This document shows, in pieces, positions 25,573 through 35,256 of a stretch of 64,000 bases of DNA (positions within the stretch are counted from its first letter, which is position 1; each line of letters starts with the position of its first letter). Source of the DNA: JAGXSE01 sp040757295. Its GTDB lineage: Bacteria; Bacillota; PH28-bin88. The notes below the pieces were generated by a model. That model had not been told where the DNA came from. It saw only the letters and a program-made list of their open reading frames with translations, and did no database searches. The stretch is taken from the NCBI GenBank assembly GCA_040757295.1, contig JBFLXH010000001.1, forward strand, positions 62,001-126,000, written 5' to 3'. The position numbers were made by a program, and so were the translations under genes.

Positions 25573-26283
25573 TTAGGATACCTCGCCAAGATATGCTGCC
25601 CGGACCTTGGGATTCTGTTGCATTTCTTTCGCATCACCCTGTAACACAATCCGGCCAGTCTCCAATACATATGCCCGGTGGGCAACCTGCAGGGCCATAA
25701 AGGCATTTTGTTCTACCAGCAGGACAGTTGTTCCTTCCTGATTAATCTGCTGAATGATCTCAAAAATTTCCTCCACCAAGATCGGTGACAGCCCCATGGA
25801 AGGCTCGTCCAAAATCAGCAAGGAGGGTTTGGACATCAGCCCGCGGCCCATAGCCACCATTTGCTGCTCTCCTCCGGATAAGGTTCCGGCGATCTGGTTT
25901 AGCCTCTCTTTCACCCTTGGAAAACTGGTAAAAACTCTTTCCAGGGTCTCCTGGATTTCATTTTTGTCACTCCTGGTGTAAGCGCCCATCATCAGGTTCT
26001 CTTTTACTGTCAGGTTGGCAAAAATCCTCCGGCCTTCCGGCACATGGGAAATCCCCATGCGTACAATTTGGTGGGCAGGCACCTTGCTAATATCCCGGCC
26101 ATTAAAGAGGATATCTCCTTTTTTCGCCCGGATTAGACCGGAAATGGTCCGCAAGGTCGTAGATTTGCCGGCGCCGTTGGCACCAATCAGGGTGACAATT
26201 TCGCTCTTGTCAACAGTAAAAGAAATCCCTTGCAAGGCCTGTATCGCACCGTAAAAAACTTCCAAATTACGCACTTCCAACAT
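25573..26283 (-). CDS. livF: branched-chain amino acid ABC transporter ATPase LivF
   Basis: 236-residue ATPase: Walker A GANGAGKST, signature TLSGGEQQM, Walker B LLILDEPSMGL, switch His in LLVEQN context. It is paired with LivG to power uptake of leucine/isoleucine/valine or related amino acids. Its start codon overlaps the livG stop at 26283, and it is the last gene of the transporter operon. Confidence 0.93.
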   Translation of the reverse strand: MLEVRNLEVFYGAIQALQGISFTVDKSEIVTLIGANGAGKSTTLRTISGLIRAKKGDILFNGRDISKVPAHQIVRMGISHVPEGRRIFANLTVKENLMMGAYTRSDKNEIQETLERVFTSFPRVKERLNQIAGTLSGGEQQMVAMGRGLMSKPSLLILDEPSMGLSPILVEEIFEIIQQINQEGTTVLLVEQNAFMALQVAHRAYVLETGRIVLQGDAKEMQQNPKVRAAYLGEVS

Positions 26284-27056
26284 TAAGCTACCGTCACCCC
26301 CTTGCCCAGGTAGGCCTCCAGGACCTTGGGGTCGTTGCGTACTTCATCCGGCAAGCCCTCCGAGATAATCTGGCCAAAATCCATTACCACCAATCGTTCA
26401 CAGGTATTCATTACCAGGCCCATTTGATGCTCAATTAAAAGTACTGTCAGGTCAAACTCCTGCCGGATAAACTTTACCAGTTCCACCAGCTTGGTCACTT
26501 CATTGGGGTTCATCCCGGCTGCAGGTTCATCCAAAAGCAACACCTTGGGCTGGCGGGCAAGAGCCCTGGCTATTTCCAGCCGCCGCTGATCACCGTAAGG
26601 CAGGCTGCCGGCCTGATTCATCAGCCGGTGACCCAAGTTCATGGTTATTAGCAATTTTTGGGCCTCTTCAGTAATCCGCTCCTCTTCTGCCTTAAACCGG
26701 TTAGTATGCAGGATGGCGTCAATGAACCCGTGCCGCAAGCTAGGTAAAAACACGGCCCGAACATTATCCAGTACCGTCATATTTTTGAAAATACGGATAT
26801 TCTGGAAGGTCCGCGCGATCCCTCTTTCAGAAACCTTAAACGGTGGCAAGCCAAGCAGGTTTTCGCCCTTAAAGGTGATGGTTCCCTCAGAAACCGGGAA
26901 AATACCGGTAATCAAGTTAAATACTGTGGTCTTACCGGCTCCGTTCGGCCCAATCAGCCCGACTATTTCCCCTTCTTCCAAAGCCATGTTGAAGTTCGAT
27001 ACGGCTTTTAGGCCGCCGAAATTTTTGCTCACGTTATTAACTTCTAAGAGAGGCAT
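26283..27056 (-). CDS. livG: branched-chain amino acid ABC transporter ATPase LivG
   Basis: 257-residue ATPase with Walker A GPNGAGKTT, the LivG-type FQNIRIFKNMTVLDNV region, signature SLPYGDQRRLEIARAL and Walker B VLLLDEPAAGMN. AAGGAGGG lies 5 bases before the ATG. Its first 20 bases overlap the end of livM. Confidence 0.93.
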   Translation of the reverse strand: MPLLEVNNVSKNFGGLKAVSNFNMALEEGEIVGLIGPNGAGKTTVFNLITGIFPVSEGTITFKGENLLGLPPFKVSERGIARTFQNIRIFKNMTVLDNVRAVFLPSLRHGFIDAILHTNRFKAEEERITEEAQKLLITMNLGHRLMNQAGSLPYGDQRRLEIARALARQPKVLLLDEPAAGMNPNEVTKLVELVKFIRQEFDLTVLLIEHQMGLVMNTCERLVVMDFGQIISEGLPDEVRNDPKVLEAYLGKGVTVA

Positions 27057-28074
27057 GGGTTCCCTCCTTCCCGGGCAGATTTTTTACCGTCGTCTGGGGC
27101 ACTAACAGTTTTAACTCCTTACCGCCAAACAACCCCTGGGGGCGAAGCAAAATTGTGATAATCAGGATTAAGGCGTAAATAACTCCCCGCCAATCGACGA
27201 AGTCTTGTCCCAGAACAAACCGCAATCCTTCCAGCAGGAAAACCCAGCAGATTGCAACCGCTACCGTACCGCTCATACTGCCTAACCCGCCGATGACCAC
27301 TATCAACAAGAAGTCAAAGGACTTCAAAAAGTCAAAACTGGTGGGGTGCAGCAGGGGATACCGGTGGGCAAACAGGGTTCCGGCCAATCCGGCCAGAGCA
27401 CATCCGATGATAAAGGCCAGAGACTTGCACCGAGTTGTATTGATGCCCATAACATCTGCCGCAATTTCATCCTCCCTGATGGCCACACAGGCCCGGCCAT
27501 AGGCAGAGGTAATAAAATTACGCACCAGCAGGATAGAAAGCACAAATACCACAAAAATCAGGTCAAAGGTAGCCACCTGGGCAACCCCGGTCATGCCTGT
27601 AGCCCCGCCCAAAATAGGATGCAGCCGATCGGAGTTATCCATCCCTACCTTTACAATAATGCCAAAACCAAGGGTAGCAATCCCCAGGTAGTCTGACCTT
27701 AATCGCAAGATAGGGATCCCGATCAACATGGAAACAAGAGCAGCTATTGCCGCTCCAAGAATCATTACCATGAAGAGATGGCCAAAGCCGCCGTAGCCGA
27801 GAAGTTTGGTTAAAAACCCGGCCGTATACGCTCCAAGGCCAAAAAAAGCAGCATGGCCTAAGGAGAACTGTCCCGTAAACCCATAAATAAGGCTAAGCCC
27901 CAGGGCGCCTACGGTAGTTATCAAGGCCTGGTCCAGTACCCGCTGCCAGTACATGTTCAACGTCCCTGAAGCAGACAAAAACTTGATCAGGACGTAAAAC
28001 AACAACGCAATAAAAAGAAAATTCAACGTCTGGCCTAATTTTTTATTGCTAATAGTGTTTTTAATTATTTCCTT
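27037..28074 (-). CDS. livM: branched-chain amino acid ABC transporter permease LivM
   Basis: 345-residue integral membrane permease with many hydrophobic helices and the conserved GLIYGFTGQFSLGHAAFFGLGAY-type region (seen as SLIYGFTGQFSLGHAAFF), then RGVIYALILIITILLRPQGL near the C-terminus. ATG at 28074 is preferred because GGTGGGG lies 4 bases upstream, 19 bases after livH. Confidence 0.92.
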   Translation of the reverse strand, partial: KEIIKNTISNKKLGQTLNFLFIALLFYVLIKFLSASGTLNMYWQRVLDQALITTVGALGLSLIYGFTGQFSLGHAAFFGLGAYTAGFLTKLLGYGGFGHLFMVMILGAAIAALVSMLIGIPILRLRSDYLGIATLGFGIIVKVGMDNSDRLHPILGGATGMTGVAQVATFDLIFVVFVLSILLVRNFITSAYGRACVAIREDEIAADVMGINTTRCKSLAFIIGCALAGLAGTLFAHRYPLLHPTSFDFLKSFDFLLIVVIGGLGSMSGTVAVAICWVFLLEGLRFVLGQDFVDWRGVIYALILIITILLRPQGLFGGKELKLLVPQTTVKNLPGKEGTHASLRS

Positions 28075-28093
28075 CATTAGTCCCCACCTTTGC

Positions 28094-28978
28094 CTAGACC
28101 TTTTCAGGTCCTGTCTTACCAAGGATGCCAGAGGGCCGGATTAGCAGCACAAGAATCAGTATTGCAAAGGCAATGGCATCTCTTAACTGGGATGAAATGA
28201 ACGCTGCTGTCAAAATCTCCACTTGCCCCATGATCAGGGAGCCCAAGACTGCTCCGGGAATAATGCCGATGCCGCCGAGCACAGCAGCGGTAAAGGCCTT
28301 TAACCCGGGCATGATTCCCATGAAGGGATGGATTTGAGGATAAGCAATAGCAAATAATACTCCACCGGCTGCGGCTAAGGCTGATCCAATTCCAAAGGTG
28401 AAGGAAATGACGTTATCAACATTAATGCCCATCAAACGGGCAGCATCGTGGTCAAAGGAAACTGTACGCATGGCGGTACCGATTTTGGTCCGGTATACAA
28501 GGAATTGCAGTCCAACTAGCAGTAAGATCACGACTACCATAATCAGGACTTGGATGTTGGTAATCTCCAGGCCAAACAAATCCCAACGGGATTCCGTAAT
28601 CGGACGGCTAACCACGCGGAAGTTTGGCCCAAAGACAAACTTTAAACTGGAAAAATACTCAAGAAAAAGGGAAACCCCCAAAGCACTGATCAAAGCCGCA
28701 ATCCGCGGAGCGTAACGCAAAGGACGGTAAGCAATACGTTCAATGGTAATACCTAAAATAGCACATAAAGTCATCGACAACAGTACTGCGCTTGGCAGGG
28801 ACAGTCCCCAAAAAGTAAAGCCGAAATAACCCAAAAAGGCCCCCACCATAAATACGTCACCGTGGGCAAAATTGATGAGTTTGATGATGCCGTAGACCAT
28901 GGTATATCCAAGGGCAATCAGGGCATAGACAAATCCGAGTTGTAGTCCGTTCAGCACTTGTTCCAGAAAGTGAATCAA
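28094..28978 (-). CDS. livH: branched-chain amino acid ABC transporter permease LivH
   Basis: About 294 residues, polytopic, with LGFVYALIALGYTMVYGIIK and INFAHGDVFMVGA characteristic of LivH. TTG at 28978 lies 9 bases after a run of seven G and is the favoured start; TTG at 28996 is in frame but overlaps that site. A terminator-like hairpin separates it from the binding-protein gene. Confidence 0.92.
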   Translation of the reverse strand: MIHFLEQVLNGLQLGFVYALIALGYTMVYGIIKLINFAHGDVFMVGAFLGYFGFTFWGLSLPSAVLLSMTLCAILGITIERIAYRPLRYAPRIAALISALGVSLFLEYFSSLKFVFGPNFRVVSRPITESRWDLFGLEITNIQVLIMVVVILLLVGLQFLVYRTKIGTAMRTVSFDHDAARLMGINVDNVISFTFGIGSALAAAGGVLFAIAYPQIHPFMGIMPGLKAFTAAVLGGIGIIPGAVLGSLIMGQVEILTAAFISSQLRDAIAFAILILVLLIRPSGILGKTGPEKV

Positions 28979-29006
28979 GAGTGTTAACCCCCCCAAGGTC
29001 TAATTT

Positions 29007-29035
29007 AAAACGGGGAGGGTGAGCAACCCTCCCCG
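29007..29035 (-). terminator. intra-operon terminator/attenuator between livK and livH
   Basis: 10-bp perfect stem CGGGGAGGGT / ACCCTCCCCG at 29011-29035, followed on the minus strand by TTTTAAATT. It lies just after the binding-protein stop, so only part of the transcripts should read into livHMGF, keeping the binding protein in excess. Confidence 0.75.
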
Positions 29036-29044
29036 AAAGGATAT

Positions 29045-30232
29045 TTATGGGTTAACTGTGGTAATAAACACCTGCTTGCCATCCTTAATCTGCAGAATGG
29101 CAGCGGCCTTAATCGGGTTGCCAAACTCATCAAAGGACAGACTGCCGCTCACAGCCTTGAAGTCTTTGGTGGCCTGCATTGCTTCTTTGATCTTGGTGGG
29201 GTCGTTGGTGCCGGCCTTTTCGATGGCGTTCAGCAAGAGCTTGGTGGCGTCATAGCACAGGGTGGCCAAGGCATCGGGCACTGAGCCGTATTTGGCCTTG
29301 TAGGTCTCTACCCATGCCTTAACTTCAGGCCGCGGGTCATCAGGCGAATAGTGGTTGGTGAAATAACCGCCTTCCATGGTTTTGAAGTCCAGTTCGCTGG
29401 AATCCCAGCCGTCACCGCCCAGGAAAGGAGCCTTGATGCCTTTTTCACGGGCTTGTTTACCAATCAAGCTGACCTTCTGGTAGTAATCAGGCAGATAGAG
29501 TACGTCAATATTCATTTTAGCAATGTTAGTCAGCACGGCGGAAAAGTCTACGTCTTGCTGCTGGTAAGCTTCATAGGCTACTACCTTGCCGCCCATTTTT
29601 TCGAAGTTAGTCTTGAAAACTTCGGCCAAACCTTTGGTATAGTCATTGCCCTGGTCATATAACACCGCGGCGGTCTTAGCCTTTAATTCCTCAATAGCGA
29701 ACTTGGCGCCTACATAACCCTGGAAGGGGTCAATGAAGCAGGCCCGGAAAATAAAGTCTTTCCGTTTGCCGGCATCAAAGGTTACTTTGGGGTTGGTGGC
29801 GGTACTGGAAATTTGCACAACTTTATTTGCCTGAGCAATTTCGGAAATGGGAATAGTCGCCTTGGAGGTAACAGAACCTACAATGGCTTGCACTTTATCC
29901 TGGGAAACCAGTTTGGTGGCAACGTTTACAGCCTCAGCCACGTCATTCCGGTCGTCAGCAATAGAGTGGACAATTTTGTATTCGCCCACTTTGCCGCCTG
30001 CCTGCTCAATAGCCAAGAGGAAGCCGTTCCGGGTGGATTCGCCAAAAGTCTTCACATCGCCAGTCAGGGGGCCTACGAAACCAATCTTAATTACCTTTTC
30101 TGCCGGAGCAGGAGCTGGAGCAGGAGTCTGAGCCTTGGGCTCTTCCTTTTTCTGGCCGCAGCCAGTCACAACTAACGACAGCGCCAGGAGAGCCACCAGC
30201 ATAACCAACAGAACCTTAGAACCTTGCCTCAT
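29045..30232 (-). CDS. livK: branched-chain amino acid ABC transporter substrate-binding lipoprotein
   Basis: 395-residue periplasmic-binding-type protein. An N-terminal hydrophobic segment ends in VVTGC, a lipobox, followed by a Lys/Pro/Ala-rich linker and the type I binding fold (IGFVGPLTGDVKTFGEST). It captures amino acids or similar acids outside the membrane for LivHMGF. GGAGGTAGAATTA precedes the ATG. Confidence 0.92.
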   Translation of the reverse strand: MRQGSKVLLVMLVALLALSLVVTGCGQKKEEPKAQTPAPAPAPAEKVIKIGFVGPLTGDVKTFGESTRNGFLLAIEQAGGKVGEYKIVHSIADDRNDVAEAVNVATKLVSQDKVQAIVGSVTSKATIPISEIAQANKVVQISSTATNPKVTFDAGKRKDFIFRACFIDPFQGYVGAKFAIEELKAKTAAVLYDQGNDYTKGLAEVFKTNFEKMGGKVVAYEAYQQQDVDFSAVLTNIAKMNIDVLYLPDYYQKVSLIGKQAREKGIKAPFLGGDGWDSSELDFKTMEGGYFTNHYSPDDPRPEVKAWVETYKAKYGSVPDALATLCYDATKLLLNAIEKAGTNDPTKIKEAMQATKDFKAVSGSLSFDEFGNPIKAAAILQIKDGKQVFITTVNP

Positions 30233-30607
30233 TAATTCTACCTCCTTGAAATTTAACTATTTCTCACTTCAAAATCGGCCTATTGTTTATGTATCACAAA
30301 TTTCGCAAAATTCCAGCCAAGTGATTGGAATCAGCGACCCTATCCCACCACCTCCTTCAAATACTCTGCTTACTCTTTAAATACTCTGCTTATCGGCATA
30401 AACCTGATATTCTTCCATAAGACATGCTGTTCGTAGCTATTGTTAATTCTTCACCACAGGCAAACTTCCTTCTTAATACAAGTGTTATTAAATAAAAAAA
30501 TCGGCTTTTTTTGGGAATTATTTAAATTTTAGAATAATGCTGTTTTCTGTCATAATAATAACCAGTAGGCATATACCCGTCAATACTCACCGGAAGGATT
30601 CCTGTTT
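30233..30607. other. intergenic region upstream of the liv operon
   Basis: AT-rich stretch of 375 bases between rtcB and livK, both on the minus strand. It must hold the liv promoter, but no convincing -35/-10 pair was found. A 14-base direct repeat AAATACTCTGCTTA occurs at 30359-30372 and 30379-30392. No gene is seen. Confidence 0.5.
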
Positions 30608-32032
30608 TCAGTCATCTCCTTCCCCTTTAATTGATCCCAGAGGGACCAGTTTGGCTATTTTTCGGGTGATGCCAATTTGAGCCAGGGTATCTACCACTGA
30701 ATGAATATCCTTATAGGCGCCCGGGGCTTCATCCAGCAGTTTTTTGGGATCCCTTGAGTTATAAAGGATATCTCCCATGGACCGATGGAACTCCTCTGAC
30801 GTTATTTGCCTCCTGGCTGCTGATCTGGACATTACCCTGCCCGCTCCGTGATTCACCGAGAAGTAGGTCTCCTTGGCTAAAGGCGTACCTACCAGGACAT
30901 AGGAAGCAGTCCCCATACTGCCGGGCACCAGGGCAGGGTGTCCAACTTGCCGGTACTTGGCCGGATTATCCGGATGCCCCGGAGGCAAGGCGCGGGTAGC
31001 CCCTTTCCGGTGGACCAAAACTTGGCGGCCGTAATGGATCTCTTTTTTAGCAATATTATGAGCAACATCATAAACAACCCGGAGTCCGAGCCGGGCCGGA
31101 TCGCACCGCAAAACATGCCCGAAGGCGTCTCTGACATCATGGGAAATGACCTGCCGGTTAGCAAAAGCAAAATTAACTGCAGCGGCCATAGCCGCCAGGT
31201 AGTCCTGTCCTTCCCTGGAGGAAATAGGGGCACAAGCCAACCCCTTGCTGGGCAAGACAAGCTTGTATTTCCCAGCCGCCGCCAGCATACTCTGGCTGTA
31301 GTCAGTACAGATCTGGTGCCCAAATCCCCGACTGCCTGTGTGAATAAGCACCGTTAGGGAATCTTTTTGCAGGGCAAAGACTTCCGCCACCTTGGCATCA
31401 TAAACCTCCGCCACATAGCCAATTTCAATAAAGTGGTTGCCTCCGCCGATAGTAGATAACTGGTCAGCCCGGCGGACAGCCTCCCTGCTTACCTTCGTCA
31501 AATCTGCCCCCGGATAGGCCCCGTTTTCCTCAATTACCTCCAGGTCCTCCGGCCAGCCAAAACCCAGTTCCACCATCAAGGCCGCGCCTCGGGCTGCCAC
31601 ATCTTCCAGGCTGGCCCGGCGCAGCGCTTGATGCCTGCTCTTTTTGCCAACCCCCGTCGGGATCCTCTCCTCGATGGCCTGCATCAGGCTGCGCACAAGG
31701 GGTTTGCTTACCTGTTCCCTCGGGATATTGGTCGCTAAGAGCCTTACCCCGCAGTTGATGTCCATGCCAACAGCACCCGCTGATACGACCCCGTCCTCCA
31801 GGTAATTTGCCATTACCCCGCCGATGGGCAGGCCGAAGCCGGCATGGAGATCAGGCATCCCAAGAACTCCCATCACCCCGGGAAGAGAGGCTGCATCCGC
31901 CAGCTGGCGCAGAGCCTCAGGCTCGGCAATTTCTGCCGCGGCAGCAGGGCTTAGAAAAAGAACAGGCTCGACCTGCATATTGCCTTTTTTTAACAGTTTA
32001 AAACGGTTTTGTCCTATTGGAACCAGATTCAC
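30608..32032 (-). CDS. rtcB: RtcB family RNA-splicing ligase
   Basis: 474-residue GTP- and Mn-dependent RNA ligase joining 2',3'-cyclic phosphate (or 3'-phosphate) and 5'-OH ends. Metal and guanylylation residues are in place: GMDINCG (Cys), GGGNHFIE, HTGSRGFG and NHGAGRVMSR with the guanylated His. GTG start; AGGAGGGG lies about 11 bases upstream. No archease gene is adjacent. It likely acts in RNA repair. Confidence 0.93.
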   Translation of the reverse strand: MNLVPIGQNRFKLLKKGNMQVEPVLFLSPAAAAEIAEPEALRQLADAASLPGVMGVLGMPDLHAGFGLPIGGVMANYLEDGVVSAGAVGMDINCGVRLLATNIPREQVSKPLVRSLMQAIEERIPTGVGKKSRHQALRRASLEDVAARGAALMVELGFGWPEDLEVIEENGAYPGADLTKVSREAVRRADQLSTIGGGNHFIEIGYVAEVYDAKVAEVFALQKDSLTVLIHTGSRGFGHQICTDYSQSMLAAAGKYKLVLPSKGLACAPISSREGQDYLAAMAAAVNFAFANRQVISHDVRDAFGHVLRCDPARLGLRVVYDVAHNIAKKEIHYGRQVLVHRKGATRALPPGHPDNPAKYRQVGHPALVPGSMGTASYVLVGTPLAKETYFSVNHGAGRVMSRSAARRQITSEEFHRSMGDILYNSRDPKKLLDEAPGAYKDIHSVVDTLAQIGITRKIAKLVPLGSIKGEGDD

Positions 32033-32049
32033 CTTTTTTCCTACCCCTC

Positions 32050-32694
32050 CTAACCGGCTGCTATGGCTTTATACCGGACAGCCAACGACCCCAGCTCTTC
32101 CCAAAGACCTTTATCAATTAGCTGCTGGGAAACAAGGGAAGACCCGATGCCCAAAGCAACCGCGCCAGCCTGCAGGAAAGACCGCCCGTTCTCTAAATTA
32201 ATGCCACCCACGGCCGCCAGGGGAATATGATTGAGAGGCCCCCTGATTTCTTTGATGTAACCCGGACCAAAGGTGCTTACAGGAAAAACCTTTACCATAT
32301 CGGCCCCTAAATCATAGGCCCAGGTGATTTCCGTTGGAGTTAAAGCTCCGGGGATACAGACAACATCCAGGTCACGGCAGGTAGAAATCACCTGAGGTAC
32401 CGTATTGGGGCATACAATTAACCGGGCGCCCGCCAGAACCGCTTCCTCTACCTCCCGGGGACTGGTGACGGTCCCGGCCCCCAAAAGCATCCTGTCCCCG
32501 AATTCCTGGTCCAGCCTCTTCAGTATTTCAAGAGCCCCAGTCGTATTCATGGTTACCTCCGCGACTTTAATGCCAGCTTGCAAAAAGACTTCCATTGTTT
32601 TCAACAGTTTTTCTTCGCCAACATGACGGCAAATGGCAATTATCTTTTCCTGCATGATGAAGTCTACAGCCTGTTGTTTTAACAGCTTGCGCAT
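32050..32694 (-). CDS. eda: 2-keto-3-deoxy-6-phosphogluconate / 4-hydroxy-2-oxoglutarate aldolase
   Basis: 214-residue class I aldolase. LLGAGTVTS, PGALTPTEI and VKVFPVSTFGP (Schiff-base Lys) match KDPG aldolases. It splits KDPG to pyruvate and glyceraldehyde 3-phosphate. ATG follows GGGAGG by 6 bases. It could receive the product of the IlvD/Edd dehydratase and kinase encoded at 16-19 kb, although it lies in a different transcription unit. It is probably co-transcribed with rtcB (17-base gap). Confidence 0.9.
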   Translation of the reverse strand: MRKLLKQQAVDFIMQEKIIAICRHVGEEKLLKTMEVFLQAGIKVAEVTMNTTGALEILKRLDQEFGDRMLLGAGTVTSPREVEEAVLAGARLIVCPNTVPQVISTCRDLDVVCIPGALTPTEITWAYDLGADMVKVFPVSTFGPGYIKEIRGPLNHIPLAAVGGINLENGRSFLQAGAVALGIGSSLVSQQLIDKGLWEELGSLAVRYKAIAAG

Positions 32695-32777
32695 AAAAAA
32701 CCTCCCGCTGATTTTTGCCCCTTCTTTTCCAATGGGACCACGGTTTTTTTCTACAAAGTCAAATCATTTCCTGCTAT

Positions 32778-33734
32778 TCACCCAGACAATAAATGTTTTC
32801 CAGCATCAATCACCAACCGCCCATCCAACAAGAGGGTTGGGTTTAGGACCATCCCATCAAGGTGGATGCCGGCCTCTACTTGCCCTCCAATTCCTCTATT
32901 ATCGCCAAGGGCCAGGTGAACTGTGCCGAGGGCTTTTTCATCCTCCAAAACCACCCCGGTTAATTTCGCCCTGGGGTTTGTGCCGATGCCTAACTCGGCC
33001 AGGTTGAGCCCCGGTTCGCCGCAAGGCGCCAGGGCCTGTCTGAGCCAATCTGCTTCCTGCCCCCCTTCGATGGAAGCAACCAAACCCTGTGCAATACGTA
33101 AAACCACCGGACTGGCTAATTTACCCCAGCCTGCCAGGGAGCCGTCCAAGACCAGAGTGCCCTGGGCCGTACCCTCTACGGGAGCAATAAAGGCCTCGCC
33201 TGCCGGCAAGTTGCCAAAAGAACCTTTGTGCATTAATTGGCCGGTATCGGCCAAAGCCTTCCTTTCCCCAAGGCCTATCACTAATTCAGTACCTGCCGGG
33301 GAAATCAACCGGGCTTCGGTCGCCCGGGTAAGAGCTTCTGTCCATTGGTGGGTCAAACGTCCCATGGCCCGGTAATCAACAGCCAAGGCTCTTTCCATCA
33401 TTTCTGCCGTTATGGAGGGCATGCTGGCCACCCTTGCTCCGGCCTCATTGGCCCGCCGCCTAGCTTTGGTGTGGGAAAGAGACCTGCTGGTGGGCATCAG
33501 CACAATATCTGCCGCAGCCATGGCTGCAGCCACCGCCGGAGGGGGTTCTTCCCCATTCCGTCTGCGGGGCAAAAAGGAGACTAGCAGGGTTTCCCCTCCA
33601 GCCTCAAAAGCCGCCTGTTTAAAGGCGTCCACCACAGCCGGCTCCCACCCGTCGGTCAGCACTACTACCTGTTCCCCTGGCTTGATCCCCAGACAAGAAG
33701 TTAGAGCGGCTTTGGCCGCAGCGAAAATCCCCAT
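32778..33734 (-). CDS. M29-like aminopeptidase (aminopeptidase T / leucyl aminopeptidase family)
   Basis: 318-residue protein with the pattern of the M29-like metallo-aminopeptidases: GNLPAGEAFIAPVEG (Glu), NLAELGIGTN (Glu), EKALGTVHLALGDN (Glu and His) and IHLDG (His) as likely metal ligands. No signal peptide. AGGAGG is 8 bases before the ATG. Exact substrate is unknown; related proteins are often annotated leucyl aminopeptidase without tested activity. Confidence 0.72.
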   Translation of the reverse strand: MGIFAAAKAALTSCLGIKPGEQVVVLTDGWEPAVVDAFKQAAFEAGGETLLVSFLPRRRNGEEPPPAVAAAMAAADIVLMPTSRSLSHTKARRRANEAGARVASMPSITAEMMERALAVDYRAMGRLTHQWTEALTRATEARLISPAGTELVIGLGERKALADTGQLMHKGSFGNLPAGEAFIAPVEGTAQGTLVLDGSLAGWGKLASPVVLRIAQGLVASIEGGQEADWLRQALAPCGEPGLNLAELGIGTNPRAKLTGVVLEDEKALGTVHLALGDNRGIGGQVEAGIHLDGMVLNPTLLLDGRLVIDAGKHLLSG

Positions 33735-33835
33735 ATATCCGTCCTCCTGTCAGCTGTAATGATTAATGCCCGTGTTTCTTATACTTTCACTCAACAACCA
33801 GCAATATCCGTTTTCCCGGTAAGCGGCCGCCACCC

Positions 33836-33868
33836 AGTATAAAGGGACAGGCTCTTGGCCCATCCCTT
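33836..33868 (-). terminator. probable terminator of the aminotransferase gene
   Basis: Hairpin AAGGGATGGGC / GCCTGTCCCTT (9 of 11 pairs) at 33842-33868 with a 5-base loop, followed on the minus strand by TTTATAC, just after the aminotransferase stop. Confidence 0.5.
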
Positions 33869-33879
33869 TCTCAACCTTG

Positions 33880-34983
33880 CTACCTAAGTTTTTCCAGGGT
33901 CCCTCGTAAAGCGGCTAAAAGCCTGTCTACAGCTTCCTGGTTAGCAGACCTACCCATGTGCCCGATGCGAAATACGGAATTCTTATATTCCCCTAATCCG
34001 GAACCAATCCAGATGCCGTACTCATTTATTAAATTGTCAACAATCTGTTTTGTCGCAATACCGGGCGGGCATTTGACGGCAGTAACCAGAGGAAGGGGTT
34101 CACCAGTTGCCCAGGGTTCCAAACCCAGGGATTTGAGACCCTCTCTTAGATAAGCCATTACCTCTCGGTGACGAGCAAACCGCCGCTCAAAGCCTTCCTG
34201 GTAAATCTGGTGCAAACTCGCCTTTAAAGCCCTGACATTATTGACTGTCATGGTGATGCCGTAAGGCTGGTAGTCCCTTTGGGTATCATTGTATTCCCGC
34301 CATATGTTTAAGTTAAGGTACCACCCAACCGGGCGGTGGGCCTCCCGGCGCACCCTAGCCCACCCTTTTTCGCTCAGGCACAGGATAGCCAGTCCCGGCG
34401 GAGCTGATAAACCCTTCTGAGAAGCGGTAACAACCACATCAACGCCCCATTCGTCCATTTTGAACTCCATGGCGCCTACTGAACAAACCGCATCAACAAA
34501 AAAGGGCAGGCCGTGCTTTTTGGCAATTCGGCCAACTGCCGCAACAGGGTTAACAACTCCGGTGGAGGTTTCCCCGTGGACCATAGCCACAGCCACAACA
34601 TCCCCGTGCTCTTGGAGAGCTGCCTCTACCTTGCCCGGATCCGCCGATTTGCCCCAATCCTCCTGGACAACTACCGGATCAATGCCCAAAGTCTTGGCAA
34701 TCCAGGCAATCTTATGACCGAAAATTCCATTCTCCACTACCAGTATTTTTTCGCCGGCTCCGGCCAGGCCGTTGACGGCTGTCTCCACTGCGCTGTGGCC
34801 GGAGCCCACGGTCATGAACACTTCCTGTTTTGTACCCAGCAAAGGCTTTAAGGCCTCCCGCACGCTGTTGTACAACTTGGCCCAGTCCTCACCATAATGA
34901 GGGACCAGGGGCCTGCTCATTTCCTTTAATACCTCCGGATCCAACGCGCACGGGCCAGGGATCATTAATAATTGTTCCTGCAT
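33880..34983 (-). CDS. class V aminotransferase, alanine-glyoxylate / serine-pyruvate type
   Basis: 367-residue PLP enzyme. It starts with MIPGPCALDPEV, has GSGHSAVETAVNGL for phosphate binding, VDAVCSVG with the PLP-ring Asp, and TASQKGLSAPPG with the Schiff-base Lys. Serine-, alanine-, or aspartate-glyoxylate transaminations are typical. GGGGAGG precedes the ATG. It stands alone with its own terminator. Confidence 0.88.
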   Translation of the reverse strand: MQEQLLMIPGPCALDPEVLKEMSRPLVPHYGEDWAKLYNSVREALKPLLGTKQEVFMTVGSGHSAVETAVNGLAGAGEKILVVENGIFGHKIAWIAKTLGIDPVVVQEDWGKSADPGKVEAALQEHGDVVAVAMVHGETSTGVVNPVAAVGRIAKKHGLPFFVDAVCSVGAMEFKMDEWGVDVVVTASQKGLSAPPGLAILCLSEKGWARVRREAHRPVGWYLNLNIWREYNDTQRDYQPYGITMTVNNVRALKASLHQIYQEGFERRFARHREVMAYLREGLKSLGLEPWATGEPLPLVTAVKCPPGIATKQIVDNLINEYGIWIGSGLGEYKNSVFRIGHMGRSANQEAVDRLLAALRGTLEKLR

Positions 34984-35001
34984 GAAAAAGCCTCCCCTAA
35001 A

Positions 35002-35042
35002 TTGAACAAAATCTTCCTTCTTGTTGGAAGACTTAATGTGGT
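35002..35042. repeat. hairpin repeat, copy 1
   Basis: Begins TTGAACAAAATCTTCC and ends GGAAGACTTAATGTGGT, with an 8-base loop between TCTTCC and GGAAGA. A second copy lies at 46990-47025 with the same flanks but a 3-base loop. Confidence 0.75.
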
Positions 35043-35256
35043 AAAATTAATTACTAAATTACTAAAAAAGGATGCTTACCGCATCATCCGTTGCCATATT
35101 ATTCAACGAAAAAGATATAAATCCTTTTCGGGTTACAATATTTTGTTGCATTTTTACTCAGGGTTTTTATCCTAGGCCAAAAAGTATAAAATTTTTCCCT
35201 CTTTGTTAAGGATAAAGTATATTTATTACAGGAAACTTTACGAGGTGGACGTCAAA

